Assembly (NCBI GenBank): GCA_013399115.1
Contig: VXAA01000967.1
Location: forward strand, 181,611 to 245,610
Direction of reading: 5' to 3'
DNA: 64,000 nt
Source: Anseranas semipalmata
Lineage: Eukaryota > Chordata > Aves > Anseriformes > Anseranatidae
Numbering within the stretch: the stretch's first letter is position 1; every line of letters starts with the position of its first letter. Below the pieces are notes generated by a model. That model ran no database searches and had not been told where the DNA came from. It was given only the letters and a program-made list of their open reading frames with translations. Below are positions 48,261 through 59,675 of the stretch, in pieces. The translations under genes were made by a program, and so were the position numbers.

Positions 48261-48994
48261 TAGCACTGCGTACTTTCCAACAGAGTTTCAATTAAAGTAA
48301 TAGGAGTCTAAAATGAAAGCACAAACTAAATCATTAAATTTATTTCAACAAACATTTGTTGTACATTTTGAAAAAGGTATGATTTTTTTTTTTTTTTCAG
48401 GGATATAAATCAATGGTAGACAGGAAGGGGAAGTAGCTGCTAGAATTTTCCAGTGGTTAGTAAAAAATAAGTGTTTGTGTGGAGGGCTTAAGTACAAATG
48501 TCTATAAATTCATCTGGGATAACTCTAAGTTGTTGATGTTTTTTTTTTTTTTTTATCCATAAAGCACATTAGGTCACTAGACTGCTAACAGTCTTTGCAG
48601 AAAACTAGGCTAGAAGTAAACAACTATTCTAGGCTCTGGAAAAATTAGATTCCCTAATGTGTTGGTTAATTAAAAAAAAAAAAATCAGGCCTTAATAAGT
48701 CTGTAGTGCATGTTTTAAAGTTTCTTTTCAATATCAAGGTTGTAGTCCCTGCATATATGATCAGCTGTCCTTCCACTTGCCTTCTGGTGAACCTGGGCAT
48801 AATTCCTTCAGAGTTAATGGTGTCTGGCTCTTTTGAAATCAGCATAAAATGAAGAATAACTAAAAACTCTTTCTGATGCTTAAATTTTAAGTTTGTATTG
48901 CTGTTATGTTTATTTATGTTTAATGTCAGAAAGTACAAACAGTTATGGTCCCAGCTTCAGAGAGCAAAATGTTTAAGGGCCTGATTCTGTAGAC
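48261..48994. other. AT-rich non-coding stretch, no gene seen
   Basis: Poly-T tracts at 48383-48397 and 48539-48554 and an A13 tract at 48672-48684. Confidence 0.5.
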
Positions 48995-49016
48995 AGAGAA
49001 TCATAGAATGGGAACC
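48995..49016 (-). mobile_element. Possible CR1 3' end remnant
   Basis: AGAGAATCATAGAATGGGAA is the reverse complement of a CR1 terminal TTCTATGATTCT, but the sequence that should follow is not CR1-like. It may be a very short, decayed insertion or chance. Confidence 0.3.
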
Positions 49017-51140
49017 TGTTATATTATTGGTTCTGTGACCTTAAGCCTCGATCCTAACATATGTGTTAGCTTTTGCAGCACTGCCACATGCATTTATCTT
49101 TGGGCCAATTTAATCTGATAGCTGTTAAATTGCTGTTAGAAGTAACATGGGTGACAGTGGTTTACAGAGTTGTGCGGGGAAGCTTTTCCAATGAGTTCAG
49201 TTTAAAGAAGCGCATTGCTTAGGTTAGGCACTTGTATAAATGCATAATATCAAGGCTCAAGAGCACAAGCAATACAAGGAAGATTCAATCAAAAACAAAG
49301 CTAAAATGCACTTGCAGTTCAGAATAGTACCATAGCTAAGTCTCCCCAAAGGAGCAGTGAGACCCCGCACCACCCGAGCCACTGCATTCATGCATATGTG
49401 CGGCTCCCCTACACCAGTGCTTGACAGCACTGGTTGTTGTGAGAGCGTATTGGTATGATGTCACTAATGATGTAACTATTGAAAGAAAATTCTGAAACAT
49501 TATTACAGGAAACTGGATTGAAGATTGAAGGAAGCTGTTACTGTAACGGTCCATGATATCTGAAAAAACGTTATGGTGCAATTAAGATAAGCTAGCAGCA
49601 ATAAAATTAATGATCCTGTGGTGATCTATTGAGGAAAAGTGGGAGAAGACCTCACTACTAAAAAAATAGAAATTGCAAGTTTTGTGAAAAGCAGTTACCA
49701 CTTCCAGATTGTGCGTGTTCTGGTTTTCAGTGTATTTATTGTTAGAATACGTTAACAGACCGTCACTATGAAATATTGCAATTTATTCCTCTTGTACCCT
49801 TTATCTTTGTGGAAGGAAGGCTGCAGTTTGCAGGCTGGGGCATGATCCACCCTCATTTCCCACCTCTCCTCTTGGCTACAGACAGACCAATATATGAGCA
49901 GATTCACACCTAGGAAACAGAAAAGATATCTGCAAAAATCTAATCTCCCCCTTTAACCTTACCTATATTCATTATCAATTTGTCACCATAAGACAGTTTG
50001 TATACAGTTTTGGTTCCCATTCAAGGTGTATGTATGGTACTTAAGACAGCTAAACTGTAATGTGTTTACACAGGAAAATTGACCTGAAGAATTGCTGCAG
50101 TGCAATTCAGTTGCTAGATTGATGCCACGATAAGCTCTTCCCTCTCTGAGCACACATCCTGTGCTTTAAGTTATCACTATTGTATAATTAATGGAAGTTA
50201 ATTATTTACCTGTGTAAGTATATCAGAATAAGTATGTGTAAACAACATAGTTCTGTTTGTCAGATTTACTAGTGTAGACAAGGAAAGTTTTAGGAAGCAG
50301 AGGAAAATCCAAATACATTTTTAGATAGTAATGTAATGAGATATGATTGTCTCGGTGTTTGTGAAATTTGTTTACAAGATATATGTGGTATTGTGCACTG
50401 AAGCTGAGGTGGATTAATGACCTTTATTCAGATGGATATTTGTGATTTCCCTTTATAGTACCTTGCCCAATACTGGCCAGGGCTTACTTGACTGGGCACC
50501 ATGCGATTTAGACAGATGTAAACAGCTGGTTGGTCCTGAAAAATACTTCAGGCTTGCTGATATTTTTAATTCAGTCAGAAACTTGTATGCAGTTTTGAGT
50601 TTCATTTTTGAGATTAATAGGAAGGCATCTGTTCCAAACACATTGCTCCCCGTGTCTCTGATCTGTGGTGCTTCTTAAGAATTGTACTGGCAATAGACCA
50701 ACGACAGCAAAATGCTGCTGTGAGAATCATTCAGAGGTAAACAAAGGGCAAAGCTATTTCTTAATGTATATTCTGGGTGTAGCAGAATATCAACACATCC
50801 TCATAAAGATCTGTAGCTGCTTCCATCAGATGTGATGAAAACTGAAATCAGTTGGTCTGCCACTGCAGCTTCTGGACTATGTTTTCTCTGAAAACACGTT
50901 TGCAGCAACTTAACATTCTTCTAACCTCCGGCTTCTTGTTTCATTTTATCCCATCATGTTGCCTGTCATTCTCTTGGGGCTTTTATTTGATCTATGACCA
51001 TCAAAACTACTCCAGTGAAGTATGTCTCTCTGTTAGGACACGGTGAGCTACCTGGTTATGGTGGGTTTGGAGAGCTAAGAGTTACGTTCCCTGTACATGT
51101 CACACCACTGTACATGTCTCTGCCAGTGGAAGGCTGAGCT
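49017..51140. other. AT-rich non-coding stretch, no gene seen
   Basis: A direct repeat of CTGTACATGTC lies at 51091-51101 and 51108-51118. No other structure recognised. Confidence 0.5.
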
Positions 51141-51149
51141 TTCTCCCCG

Positions 51150-51320
51150 TGCCTGCGTGGCTGCGTGATCCGCTCTCCTCCGCGTGGCCTGTGCCGCTCA
51201 GCTCCTTGCGGGGAGGCCTGGCCGCCTGCGCCTGTGCCGCAGCTCCAGGCCTCCCGCCCGCCATCCCCTGCAGCCACCCGGCCGGCTGGAGGGACACTGC
51301 GTGTCGAGGAGCGGAGGCAG
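51150..51320. promoter_or_regulatory. CpG-rich block
   Basis: CpG-dense sequence such as GATCCGCTCTCCTCCGCGTG and CACCCGGCCGGCTGG. Overlapping open frames on both strands have no domains. It lies 300 bases before the CR1 at 51.6 kb. Confidence 0.3.
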
Positions 51321-51581
51321 GAAGGGAGAAATGTCGGTGGCAGGATGCCTGCGGCAGTTTTTAGCAGTCGCTCAGCTCAAGCCGCCTCATGAAAACGCGC
51401 TCCCCCTGAAGCTTTTGATGTGGATAATCACACTGTCACCCCTCAGGCTGGCGTCCCTCAGCGGGGAGCAGGGCCTGAAGCAGGACACTTCAGAGGGGGA
51501 CCAGTCACAGGTGTCGTGTCCACAATGAAAGCAGCCAGCAGGGAATACTCCTAGCGTGGAGGTCCATTCACCTCATCTCAG

Positions 51582-51605
51582 GAGGAGGCGTGGAATTTGA
51601 AGAAG
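51582..51605 (+). other. Candidate 24-base microexon
   Basis: TTCACCTCATCTCAG precedes and GAAGAAG|GTAAGC follows. Eight open codons (Glu-Glu-Ala-Trp-Asn-Leu-Lys-Lys). Splice sites are decent, but the size makes chance probable. Confidence 0.1.
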
Positions 51606-51615
51606 GTAAGCACTG

Positions 51616-52252
51616 TTGTCAGGACTCTCTAACATGGCAGCCAACAGGGCCAACCATGCCCTGGGGTGCCTCAGGCACAGCACCGCTAGCTGGTCGAAGG
51701 AAGGGATTGTCCCACTCTGCTCTGTGCTGGTGTGGCCCCACCTCGAGCTCTGCGTGCAGCTTTGGGCACCACAATATAGGAAGGACATAAAACTATTAGA
51801 GAGGGCTACAAAGCTGGTGAAGGGTCTAGAGGGGAAGATGTATGAGGAGCAGCTGAGGTCCCATGGTTTGCTCAGCCCAGAGAGGAGGAGATGAGGGGAG
51901 GCCTCATGGCGGCCTGCAGCTTCCTCACGAGGGGAGCGCAGGGGCAGGCGCTGAGCTCTGCTCTCTGGCGACAGCGACAGGACCCGAGGGAACGGCATGG
52001 AGCTGTGACAGGGGAGGGTCAGGATGGGTTGTAGGAAAAGGTTCTTCACCGAGAGGGTGGTGGGGCACTGAACAGGCTCCCCAGGGACATGGTCACAGCA
52101 CCGAGCCTGCTGGAGCTCAACGAGCATTTGGACACTGCTCTCAGACACATGGTCTGATTTTGGGAGGTGCTGTGTGGAGCCAGGGGCTGGACTCAGTGAC
52201 CCTTGTGGGTCCCTCCACGCTTGGGATATTCTCTGGTTCTATGATTCTACAT
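51616..52252 (+). mobile_element. CR1 retrotransposon, 5'-truncated, broken ORF2
   Basis: This is the longest repeat in the window. The + strand reads the end of the CR1 ORF2 polyprotein (endonuclease plus reverse transcriptase), including Cys-Val-Gln-Leu-Trp-Ala-Pro-Gln-Tyr-Arg-Lys-Asp-Ile and Ala-Thr-Lys-Leu-Val-Lys-Gly-Leu-Glu. Family members normally have about four more residues between Leu-Leu-Glu-Arg and Ala-Thr-Lys, so a 12-base deletion is likely near 51804. A frameshift then stops the frame at about 51892. Downstream come GGTTCTTCACCGAGAGGGTG, CTTGTGGGTCCCTCC and the terminal GGTTCTATGATTCT. The GGGGAGGCCTCATGGCGGCC segment resembles copies I associate with galloanserine birds. The element cannot move on its own. 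Confidence 0.92.
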
Positions 52253-52626
52253 CGTGGTTGTGGATATGCAACGTGCCTGGTGTTGTAGCAGGGTCCTACG
52301 ACTGAAACTGTTGTTTGAAGTGTCTAGACCAGGTGAAGTTAGTACCAAGCACATGAACTAATCACTCCAGCACAAAAGAACGGGGTGCATTTAACCGGGT
52401 ATCACAGCTGGGAGGCCAAGCGCACGCGTGGACCAGCCAGCCAGGGCACCAGAAACACCCTCACCGCAGACACTCGCAACTTTAGCAGCCCACGCGAACC
52501 GCGGCCCGCGGGGCAGCACGCGGCCCCCTGGCGGCCCCGGCTGCGGCGCCGCCCCCCCCNAGAGCAGCGGGTTCCGATTGGCCCGGCTTCCCGCGGCGCC
52601 CGGCGATTGGCGCTCGCTTGCCGCCC

Positions 52627-52639
52627 TTCTGGAAGGTTC
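52627..52639. promoter_or_regulatory. Heat-shock element (HSF trimer site)
   Basis: TTC-TG-GAA-GG-TTC gives three alternating units with exact 5-base periodicity, the canonical binding site for a heat-shock factor trimer. A chance match to all nine fixed bases is rare, and the location between CCAAT and GC boxes of a CpG island strengthens it. Confidence 0.55.
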
Positions 52640-52689
52640 CGCGCGGGGCGGGCGCGCTGAGGCGAGTTCCGAGGGCCCGCCGGGGAGCA

Positions 52690-52844
52690 GGGCGGGCAGG
52701 GCGGCGCGGGGTAACCGCCCGGTCCTGCGAGCTGACAGCGGGAACGAAGCGCTCCGGCACCAGCGGCTGGGGTTTTTGTGCCACTGGATCATCGCAGAAG
52801 TAGGCGAGCTGCAAGAGCACCAGGTTGCTGTTACCCCTCTTCAG
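52690..52844 (+). other. Candidate non-coding first exon
   Basis: The segment downstream of the GC box ends in CCCCTCTTCAG|GTAACG, a good donor. It contains no ATG on the + strand, so it would be a 5' untranslated exon or part of a non-coding RNA. The start is only estimated from the promoter elements. A candidate second exon is at 53175-53225. Confidence 0.3.
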
Positions 52845-53174
52845 GTAACGAGGTTCCTGGGTTTCCTCGTCTGGCTGTGAGCACTTGTGCTGCCTTCTTC
52901 GTGCCCAGGGCTCGGGCCCCGTCCCGTAGGGCGCCGGGAGTTGCTATTGCAGCGGCAGCCTAAATGCACGGGAGTGGTATCAGGGTAACTCACAGGGTGA
53001 CTGCTGTTCTCCTGGAATAACTTCATATTTTATTCATTAACCTCAATTCTTGTCATTTAAATTCCTGTCAATTGTAGGAGAATGATGCAGTATTTATTTT
53101 GTGTAAGCCACACAGTTTATATCTTGCACTATGATCTGTGGTTCGTTCCATAAGTCTCGTTCACGTTACAACAG

Positions 53175-53225
53175 CAGTCCGCAGGAGTCCCATGATGTGA
53201 GAATGGGGGACCTCACTGTGGAAAG
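53175..53225 (+). other. Candidate second exon of the CpG-island transcript
   Basis: GTTACAACAG precedes and GGAAAG|GTAGGT, a good donor, follows. The 51-base interval is open in one frame (1 + 16 codons + 2), reading Ser-Pro-Gln-Glu-Ser-His-Asp-Val-Arg-Met-Gly-Asp. The acceptor pyrimidine tract is modest. The distance to the preceding donor would make a 330-base intron. Confidence 0.15.
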
Positions 53226-56200
53226 GTAGGTCCAGCTTTCCCTAAAATACAAGAGCTGTTGATTGTCAGATCAGGGAAATGAGTGGGAACAGAGCCTCCC
53301 AGCCTCCTTTTCCAGTTTGCGTCTTGAGATAGCTGAGGCAGTGCAAGCGTCCTTATCCAGGTGCAGAGCAAGTAAAGGCGTTTGCATCCTCAGCTGCTTC
53401 TCAGCCCTTCTACAGGCGGTTCCTCTGTCTAAAACACCACTGTGATTTAGCTGTTACTAGGGTTTGCTGAACCTGCAGCACGGAAAACTGGCCAAATGCT
53501 GCTTGACCTGTCCTGTTAAAATGATTGTGCCTGAAGTAAGCTTAAATCACATTACCAAAGCTGCAGTGGGAGCAGGGGCGCGGAGGTGAACCTCAGAGAG
53601 CAGCTGAAGCAGTGTTCGCTAGATAATGGGCTTTTAGTTACCCCATCCTGCTGGGGAAATAGGTGGTTCTGAGGAAAGATTCCTGCTTCTGCATCCGCCA
53701 GGCTTCTGGCTGCGCGTTCCCTCCCTGCCCTGCATGTCTGCTTGCTTCGTTTGTCGGCCAGCCCCAGCGTGTGCGTTTGTCATTGGAAATGATGCTCCGA
53801 CTGCTGCAGTTTTAGGTGTGTTCCTTTTGCAGTGTTTAACATAAACATCAGCAGCAGAGGTCATGTAGAGGATCGTGGTTTCTTGCTCGTGGTTTCTCAT
53901 TCTTTTGGAGAACGGGAACTCCAGGAAGCAGTCGGCTCGTCCTGGGGCCTGTGCGCAACGTGGGCGTTGCGGGGTCGGGCGCAGGTGCCCGCACAGCTCT
54001 GCCTTGCTCCGAGCGGTCACAGCTGCAGCTGATGCCGGCCTGTGTCCCTGGGCGTGTCGGGGCGGTGCTCCTTCGCTTGTGCTGCCTTGCTGCCCTTTGG
54101 CGTTAATCTGGGAGACGCTACAATGCGGTGTGTGAAATTAGGCTATTGCAGTGAATGGCAAAGAAAATATTGGGAATATTTCTGGGAGACTTTTTTTTTT
54201 TATATCAGAACTCTTACTGGAAACAAGTAAGAGCTGTGCTTACTCAGCCAGGAGAGCCCAAAAAAGTGCTGTGTGATCCCTGCATCAAAACAATTGTGAG
54301 TATCTTGAAAGGGAGATGATTGCCTGGGAGCAACACTAATCCTAATCAAAATAACTACTCTGAGTTATTTGCTGTAGTACTTCAAAATAAATGGAGTGAG
54401 GAGGCTGTGTACATTTAAATCCTTTACTCTGAATTGTTTGCTTCCATCTACAGAGAACACGTGTGAAGAACTGCATGCTACTCCACAGTGTGAATATAAG
54501 CGTTTTGGAAAGAGGCTAATCACTAGCAATTAACACTGGGTTGTGTATCTTTGTGCGTTTTGCTCACAGCTTTAACAAGCAGATAAAGAGACAGAGGAGA
54601 CATTGTAAAAATGTGCATTCTGAGTGCTAGCTACAGGTCCTCAGAGCTATTACCGCTTTCCTGGTACTGTGCTGAGTCCTTGCTTTAGTTTCTCAGGCTG
54701 GCTGTACCAAAAAGCAAGAGTACTGTAATAACACAAACAACCTTGCAGGACTTGAAAGCTGACTAAATAATTCTAATTCTGTTGGAAATCCTACCCTGTT
54801 TACAATATCATGCCACATATTTATTGCTTCTGCTTTAGAATGCTATCTCTGACAAATTTGTTAAACTTCTTTATTTAAATTTCCACAAATAATACTTGGG
54901 GACACAGAAGACGTGCACACTGTACACCTCTAACGAGTTCCAAAGCGAACTGCGCTTTCAACCCCTCTGCAACTTATGTGTTCCCCTTCTGCAGCATAAT
55001 TTACTCCGCGGTTTTCATCGTAGAAAAATAACTATTCATTTATTCAGTTAGTAATAACTAACTTTTTCAGATACTGAAGGAGTATCTGAAAAAAGCAAAC
55101 ACCAAATATGGTAAATCCAGTTGGGCAGAAGAAACTGAGACATGAAATTGAAGGGGAAGGAAGATAAATCCTTGCTCTGGAGTGTATTTTGTTGTTGTTA
55201 TGCATCAGTACAGTACTGTAGTGTTTGAATAGTTTCCTGCAACACTTACAGCCCAAACCTAGATGTGAAGCTTCTTAATAATTGCTCAGAAACATGAAAA
55301 ACCACTACTAACATAAAGCCATTCAGTGAATGTAACACCTGTTCTTTTCATCAACCATCTTAAGTAGTGCTTAATTTTTCGTGTCTGCAGTAGGCTTTCC
55401 GCAACAAAAGCTGTGCTGAACCATGATCTGTTATATTTATACAATTATCCTACTGAATATCACTTATTTACTAAAAATTACCCCCCTCCCAAAATCTTAT
55501 CTATCTTCGGTAGAAAGGAATAAAATTACAAAAGGGGTAAGCATAGGTTCAAGAGTACATAGCAAAGGTTTTATTTCTTAAGCATTAATGTCTGAATACA
55601 ATCAAACATTCTTCTGGAGAAGGCTTTAATTGCACGCTGGTAACAGCGAGTCTTCTGTGGCAACAGTCGTTTGCCGGAGCACGATCAGCAAACAAAGGAC
55701 TAGAATTATGGAGGAGAGACCAACTCCCCTTGCTCGCGTTCCCTCTTCTGCTTCCAGCGTAATTATGATGCATTTCTGCATTCCAGAATTTAGGAAACAG
55801 ATGATGGGGGAGGGAATTTGAGCACTCTGGTAGTCTTGCCTCACGAGAAATGTGCTCTTATTCAGAGAGATCTGTCTCCGTTACTGCTCACGCAGTGAGC
55901 GTGCTCAGCGGTGCTGGGATGGACAAACACGGCACCGAAGCGCAGGGCCCGACAGACACAGTACTGGATCTGTGCGGAGGGATGTAGGGTTTATGCACAG
56001 AGCACCAATGCTTCAAACAGCCTCTCAGCAGTTAATAAACAGAAATTACAGAGGGGTAACTTATTCCAGTTCAATTGTGAGATATTGGGGAAAAAAAAAA
56101 AGTTGTTTAGTCTGGTAGCTTTATTATGGCTGGGGAAATGTTGACCCTTCTGGCCTGTGCTGGTAGAAAACAGTACTGTTACTAGCTGCTGCGGGGTCTT

Positions 56201-56290
56201 GTAGCCTTGTGAATACGGTCATGGGCAGTTCTTTAATCAAGCAATTTTCCAGGTTTTTGTAGATTGTTTTGTTTTTTTTTTTTTTGTTTT
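53226..56290. other. Mostly AT-rich non-coding stretch, no gene seen
   Basis: A CpG-rich patch lies at 53930-54080 and an imperfect acceptor with a short open frame at 54455-54530 (Asn-Thr-Cys-Glu-Glu-Leu-His-Ala). A perfect hairpin is at 55063-55093. No gene is recognised. Confidence 0.45.
55063..55093. repeat. Perfect 13-bp inverted repeat, 5-base loop
   Basis: TTTTTCAGATACT, loop GAAGG, then AGTATCTGAAAAA. The stem does not extend further, so it is too short for a standard pre-miRNA. Confidence 0.8.
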
Positions 56291-56489
56291 NNNNNNNNNN
56301 NNNNNNNNNNNNNNNNNNNNNNNNNNNNNNNNNNNNNNNNNNNNNNNNNNNNNNNNNNNNNNNNNNNNNNNNNNNNNNNNNNNNNNNNNNNNNNNNNNNN
56401 NNNNNNNNNNNNNNNNNNNNNNNNNNNNNNNNNNNNNNNNNNNNNNNTGTTTTTTGTTTTGCTTGTTTTTTGTTTTTTGTTTTTTTTTA
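56272..56489. other. 157-base gap inside a T-rich TTTTTG repeat
   Basis: N fills 56291-56447. Both flanks are T-rich with repeated TTTTTTG units, so a long low-complexity tract probably caused the gap. True length is unknown. Confidence 0.9.
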
Positions 56490-59100
56490 AGGCACGTTTT
56501 AACAATCCTTGAACTCTTCTTTTGCTATCCGGGTTCAGAATTTCTCTTAAGTGGCATTACGTGACTGAGCATAAGCTAGGAAGAGTGGGCAATGGGCCTT
56601 TTGCTTAAAGCTGTGGAATCTCCCTGCTGTAGGCTCTAGCGTTGGTCAATCAGTAATCGGACGTTTTGCTTCTTTATGACAGAGCCCTCGGGCTGGCAGA
56701 CACTGAACACCCTTTCATCCTTCTGACTTCAAAGTGCTGCTCAGAACTTTGCAGAAATGGGCTTTTAATTAGATCTGTAATTGAAACAGATCTATTGGAC
56801 TAGCCTACATCACCTTTTCAAAGTATCTTGTATGTAATGTTGCAGCAAATGAAGGTGATTTTCAGGTGGAGCATGGTCTCTTGTGTAATTATCACATCTC
56901 TTTAGCTTCGTGTAAGCGTAGCTTTCAGGAATTCCATTTTGGAGATGATTAAACCTTAGCTTATCTCACAAGTTACACATTTAAAAAAATATTCAAGGCT
57001 TTCAGGGAATTGGAAATGAATTGTTTTGTTATAAAGTTGACCTTGGCATTTTTGATGTGGCCTACAGACTTGCTCCTTTTTATCCAGAGGAGCTAAGAAA
57101 ATTGTGATCAAAGACCTAAAACTAGACGTGACCTCGAGGACGTGGTGGGCATTAATATATATAAATACGTGCAGGAAAGTCCTAAAATTCTCTGCCTCTT
57201 TCACACCCACCCTCATCGCTTTGTATTCCAGTAGAACTGCTGATATTCTGGCAGCACAGCTGCCTTGGGGACAACAGATTCTCAGAGTTAAAGGCATAAT
57301 CTACTGTAGTTTGAGTTAAAAGTTGTATCGCTAAAACTCTTCCCGTGGTAGACCTGTAAGCTGTGATTAACAGGTGCGGAGCCAGGGGGTTTGACCTGGC
57401 ACTGGGTCTGGCCGGGATGCCGCCTGCATGGTACTTTGTGTTGGGTTTGTGATTAAACACTTGCTCACCATGGGCTTCCTCGCCTGTGGCAAGTGAGGCA
57501 CGCATGAGGGCTAACGTTTAAGCAGTGTGTAACGGAGCAGTTGTGTAAATCTTCCAGGCTCTTTCAAGTTGCCCAGAGCAGTTTATTCTGGTGGGAGCAT
57601 GGCGTTTCTCTGCGGGTTGGTAAATACAGGGCGTGAGGCTGAGTAACAGCCATCTGCACCGCAGGGCTCAGTAGGGAGGCCAAGATTTTTAAGGACAGCC
57701 TTTCATTTTGACTTCTTGCTTATTTTTAATAAATTCTGACTCCTTGGAAAGGCTGAAGAGCCCCTCAAAGGCTCAGTGCCCTCGCAGGGCGTTGTCCCAG
57801 GGCGAGCTGTCTGAGATGTGGGTTCAGGTTGTGCAGCAGTTGGTGAGCAGGTCCCCGCTGGCTTTTGTGTACGAGATTCCTGGGGAGTATGTGATGCAGG
57901 AAAGTCGCAGTTGGAAATAGTCAGTGTTGATCTTGAAATACAAGGAAAGGAAATAGCTAAAAATGCCATAGGACTTAAGCTCTTTAAATACTTTGTAAAA
58001 TAGCTTTGAAACTTGGAATTTCAGTGGCCTAACAGGGATACTGGTTAATCCCAGCCCCGCACTGGTTTAGCTGAAGTCAGGGGCTATTCAACGGCAAAAT
58101 CAGCTGCAGCTGGTTTTTTGAAGTCTAGCACAAGAATGCCTGAAACTGATAGTTTAAAAACCAACCACCCAAAATTAAAACGAACCCCCCAAACAGAACT
58201 ATTTTCATTGCATGCTCGATGGCCTGGGCTTCTAGCCATGGGCTTGTTGCCACGGGCCCCTGCTCTGGTGGCCTGGCTGGAGCAGGGCTTGGCCGGAGCG
58301 ATCCACAGGTGCCTCCAGCTGCAGCCACGCAGTGGCCGGCTCGTCATGTGGGCTGAATCCTTGCGGTTTTGAGCAGTGTTAGTGCCTGCAAAGGGCTGAG
58401 TTGTTTGAGGCCGTGGGGATAACCAGTTGTGTCAGTTGATACAGGATATCAAAAGAACTGCGGAGCGTTTCGGGGGGTGTTTAACTGAAGTTTCCTGTCC
58501 TTTTCATACACCACTGTGCTGTGGGGCAGAAAAGCAAATGTAACCTGTGGTAAGCTGGTGCCAGAGTAAACGATGGGTAAAAAGGAGAAAAGAAGAGAAA
58601 TTGTCATCTGTTAATTAGAGAAAATTAGAAAAAGCATACATCTCCCTGTGAATCCAGGAAGTAAATACACGTGTGTATGTTGCTTCTGCTGAGTCTTCTT
58701 GGCAAGTTCTGAACAGCCTTGGCTTGAATCAAGTTCAGCCTTGATTCCTTGCAAGCAAAAGATGCTGGTACTCTGCCAGATCTTTCACCAGCATCGTGTT
58801 GGAGATAAGATGGGAAAATTCATTCTGGGGGTAGTTTAATCAATGTTACCATCACTAAATTGGCAAGTGTTTAAGTTTAAGGCCGTGTTAGGCAGGATGT
58901 GCAATGACAGCACCTGGTTCTGGATGGAGATCTTTGCTCTGAAAGGGAATGTTTCCTTTACATTAAGAACAGTTGCTTCTCAAAACATGTACCCATGTGT
59001 TCTGGGGGTATAGTGTTTTGTTTAGCAAAGCATAAAGTTATTTTATTTCACTTTTTTCAAGAGGTGCTATTTTTCTCTTAGAGGCTTTGCAAATCTCTGT
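56490..59100. other. AT-rich non-coding stretch, no gene seen
   Basis: No exon or repeat family is recognised. Open frames of 60-113 codons occur on both strands without domains. Confidence 0.5.
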
Positions 59101-59109
59101 GCGACTTAC

Positions 59110-59248
59110 CTCTGAAAGATGAAGGTGTTTTGCAGGAGTTGCTAAGGAGATTTTGTGGGATGGAAGTGCACTGGTAATTTGTTGTTGTTTGCGGAAGAAT
59201 ATGAATGAAATTTCACCACCCACAGCAAGGCAAACACCATGTCTGGTG
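59110..59248 (-). other. Candidate minus-strand exon with consensus donor
   Basis: Read on the minus strand, CCCCTTCTGAAATAG precedes and CAGAG|GTAAGTC, a consensus donor, follows. The 139-base interval is open in one frame (1 + 46 codons), containing Glu-Ile-Ser-Phe-Ile-Phe-Phe-Arg-Lys-Gln-Gln-Gln. No family is recognised. It is the best minus-strand splice pair I noticed. Confidence 0.15.
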
Positions 59249-59514
59249 CTATTTCAGAAGGGGCTCAATAGAGGAGAAAATAGCTGCTCAAAGGCGCTGT
59301 GCTCAGCCCCTTCAGGGACAATCGGATGCAGTCTGGATGTCTGTAGGGTCGAGGGCATAAACATTTTCATCGTGTTTCACCTTTGCATCCCTTTAATCAG
59401 AATGTGAAGCATTGTAGATTTTTATCGTTTTGCTTTGTTTTCTCTTTCTGTATGTGAATGATTTGAGAATATTTATTTGGCTGAGGCTATTTAACGTTCA
59501 GAAGTTGGTCCTTG

Positions 59515-59675
59515 CCCTGAGCCGCAGGGAGCTTTGCCGCTCTGCGCAAAGCCGTGGCCCCCGGGCAGCTTTCCTCGCGCCCCGGCCGTGCTGAGAGGCG
59601 CACGGGTACCCGGCCCGCAGCCTGGCTGCCGCTCGCTCGTGGGGCTGCGGCCGTCGCCTGAACAGGGCCTCGTCT
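59515..59675. promoter_or_regulatory. CpG-rich block (island-like)
   Basis: CpG-dense sequence such as TCCTCGCGCCCCGGCCGTGC and GGTACCCGGCCCGCAGCC in AT-rich surroundings. Minus-strand frames of 92-106 codons have no domain. Confidence 0.35.

Larger units (their letters stand above)
52430..52960 (+). promoter_or_regulatory. CpG-island promoter with heat-shock element
   Basis: The strongest promoter-like segment in the window. In order: a CTCF-like site on the minus strand (CCGCCAGGGGGC, 52523-52534), inverted CCAAT boxes at 52577-52581 and 52606-52610 (29 bases apart, NF-Y type), a perfect three-unit heat-shock element TTCTGGAAGGTTC at 52627-52639, and an Sp1-type GC box GGGGCGGGC at 52645-52653. 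There is no TATA box. CCAAT, HSE and GC-box order is typical of heat-shock-gene promoters. A good donor, CTTCAG|GTAACG, at 52844/52845 suggests + strand transcription. One N (52560) interrupts a C-run. The gene it drives is not recognised. Confidence 0.55.

Noticed and set aside
47889..48266. 125-codon minus-strand open frame
   Set aside because: Its Ser/Leu/Phe-rich translation is explained by the purine bias of the + strand.
51573..52148. 191-codon minus-strand open frame
   Set aside because: It is the antisense of the + strand CR1, whose RT-end peptide is clearly recognisable on the other strand.
56233..56512. Open frames spanning the 157-base gap
   Set aside because: The frames are made of N and flanking T-rich repeat.
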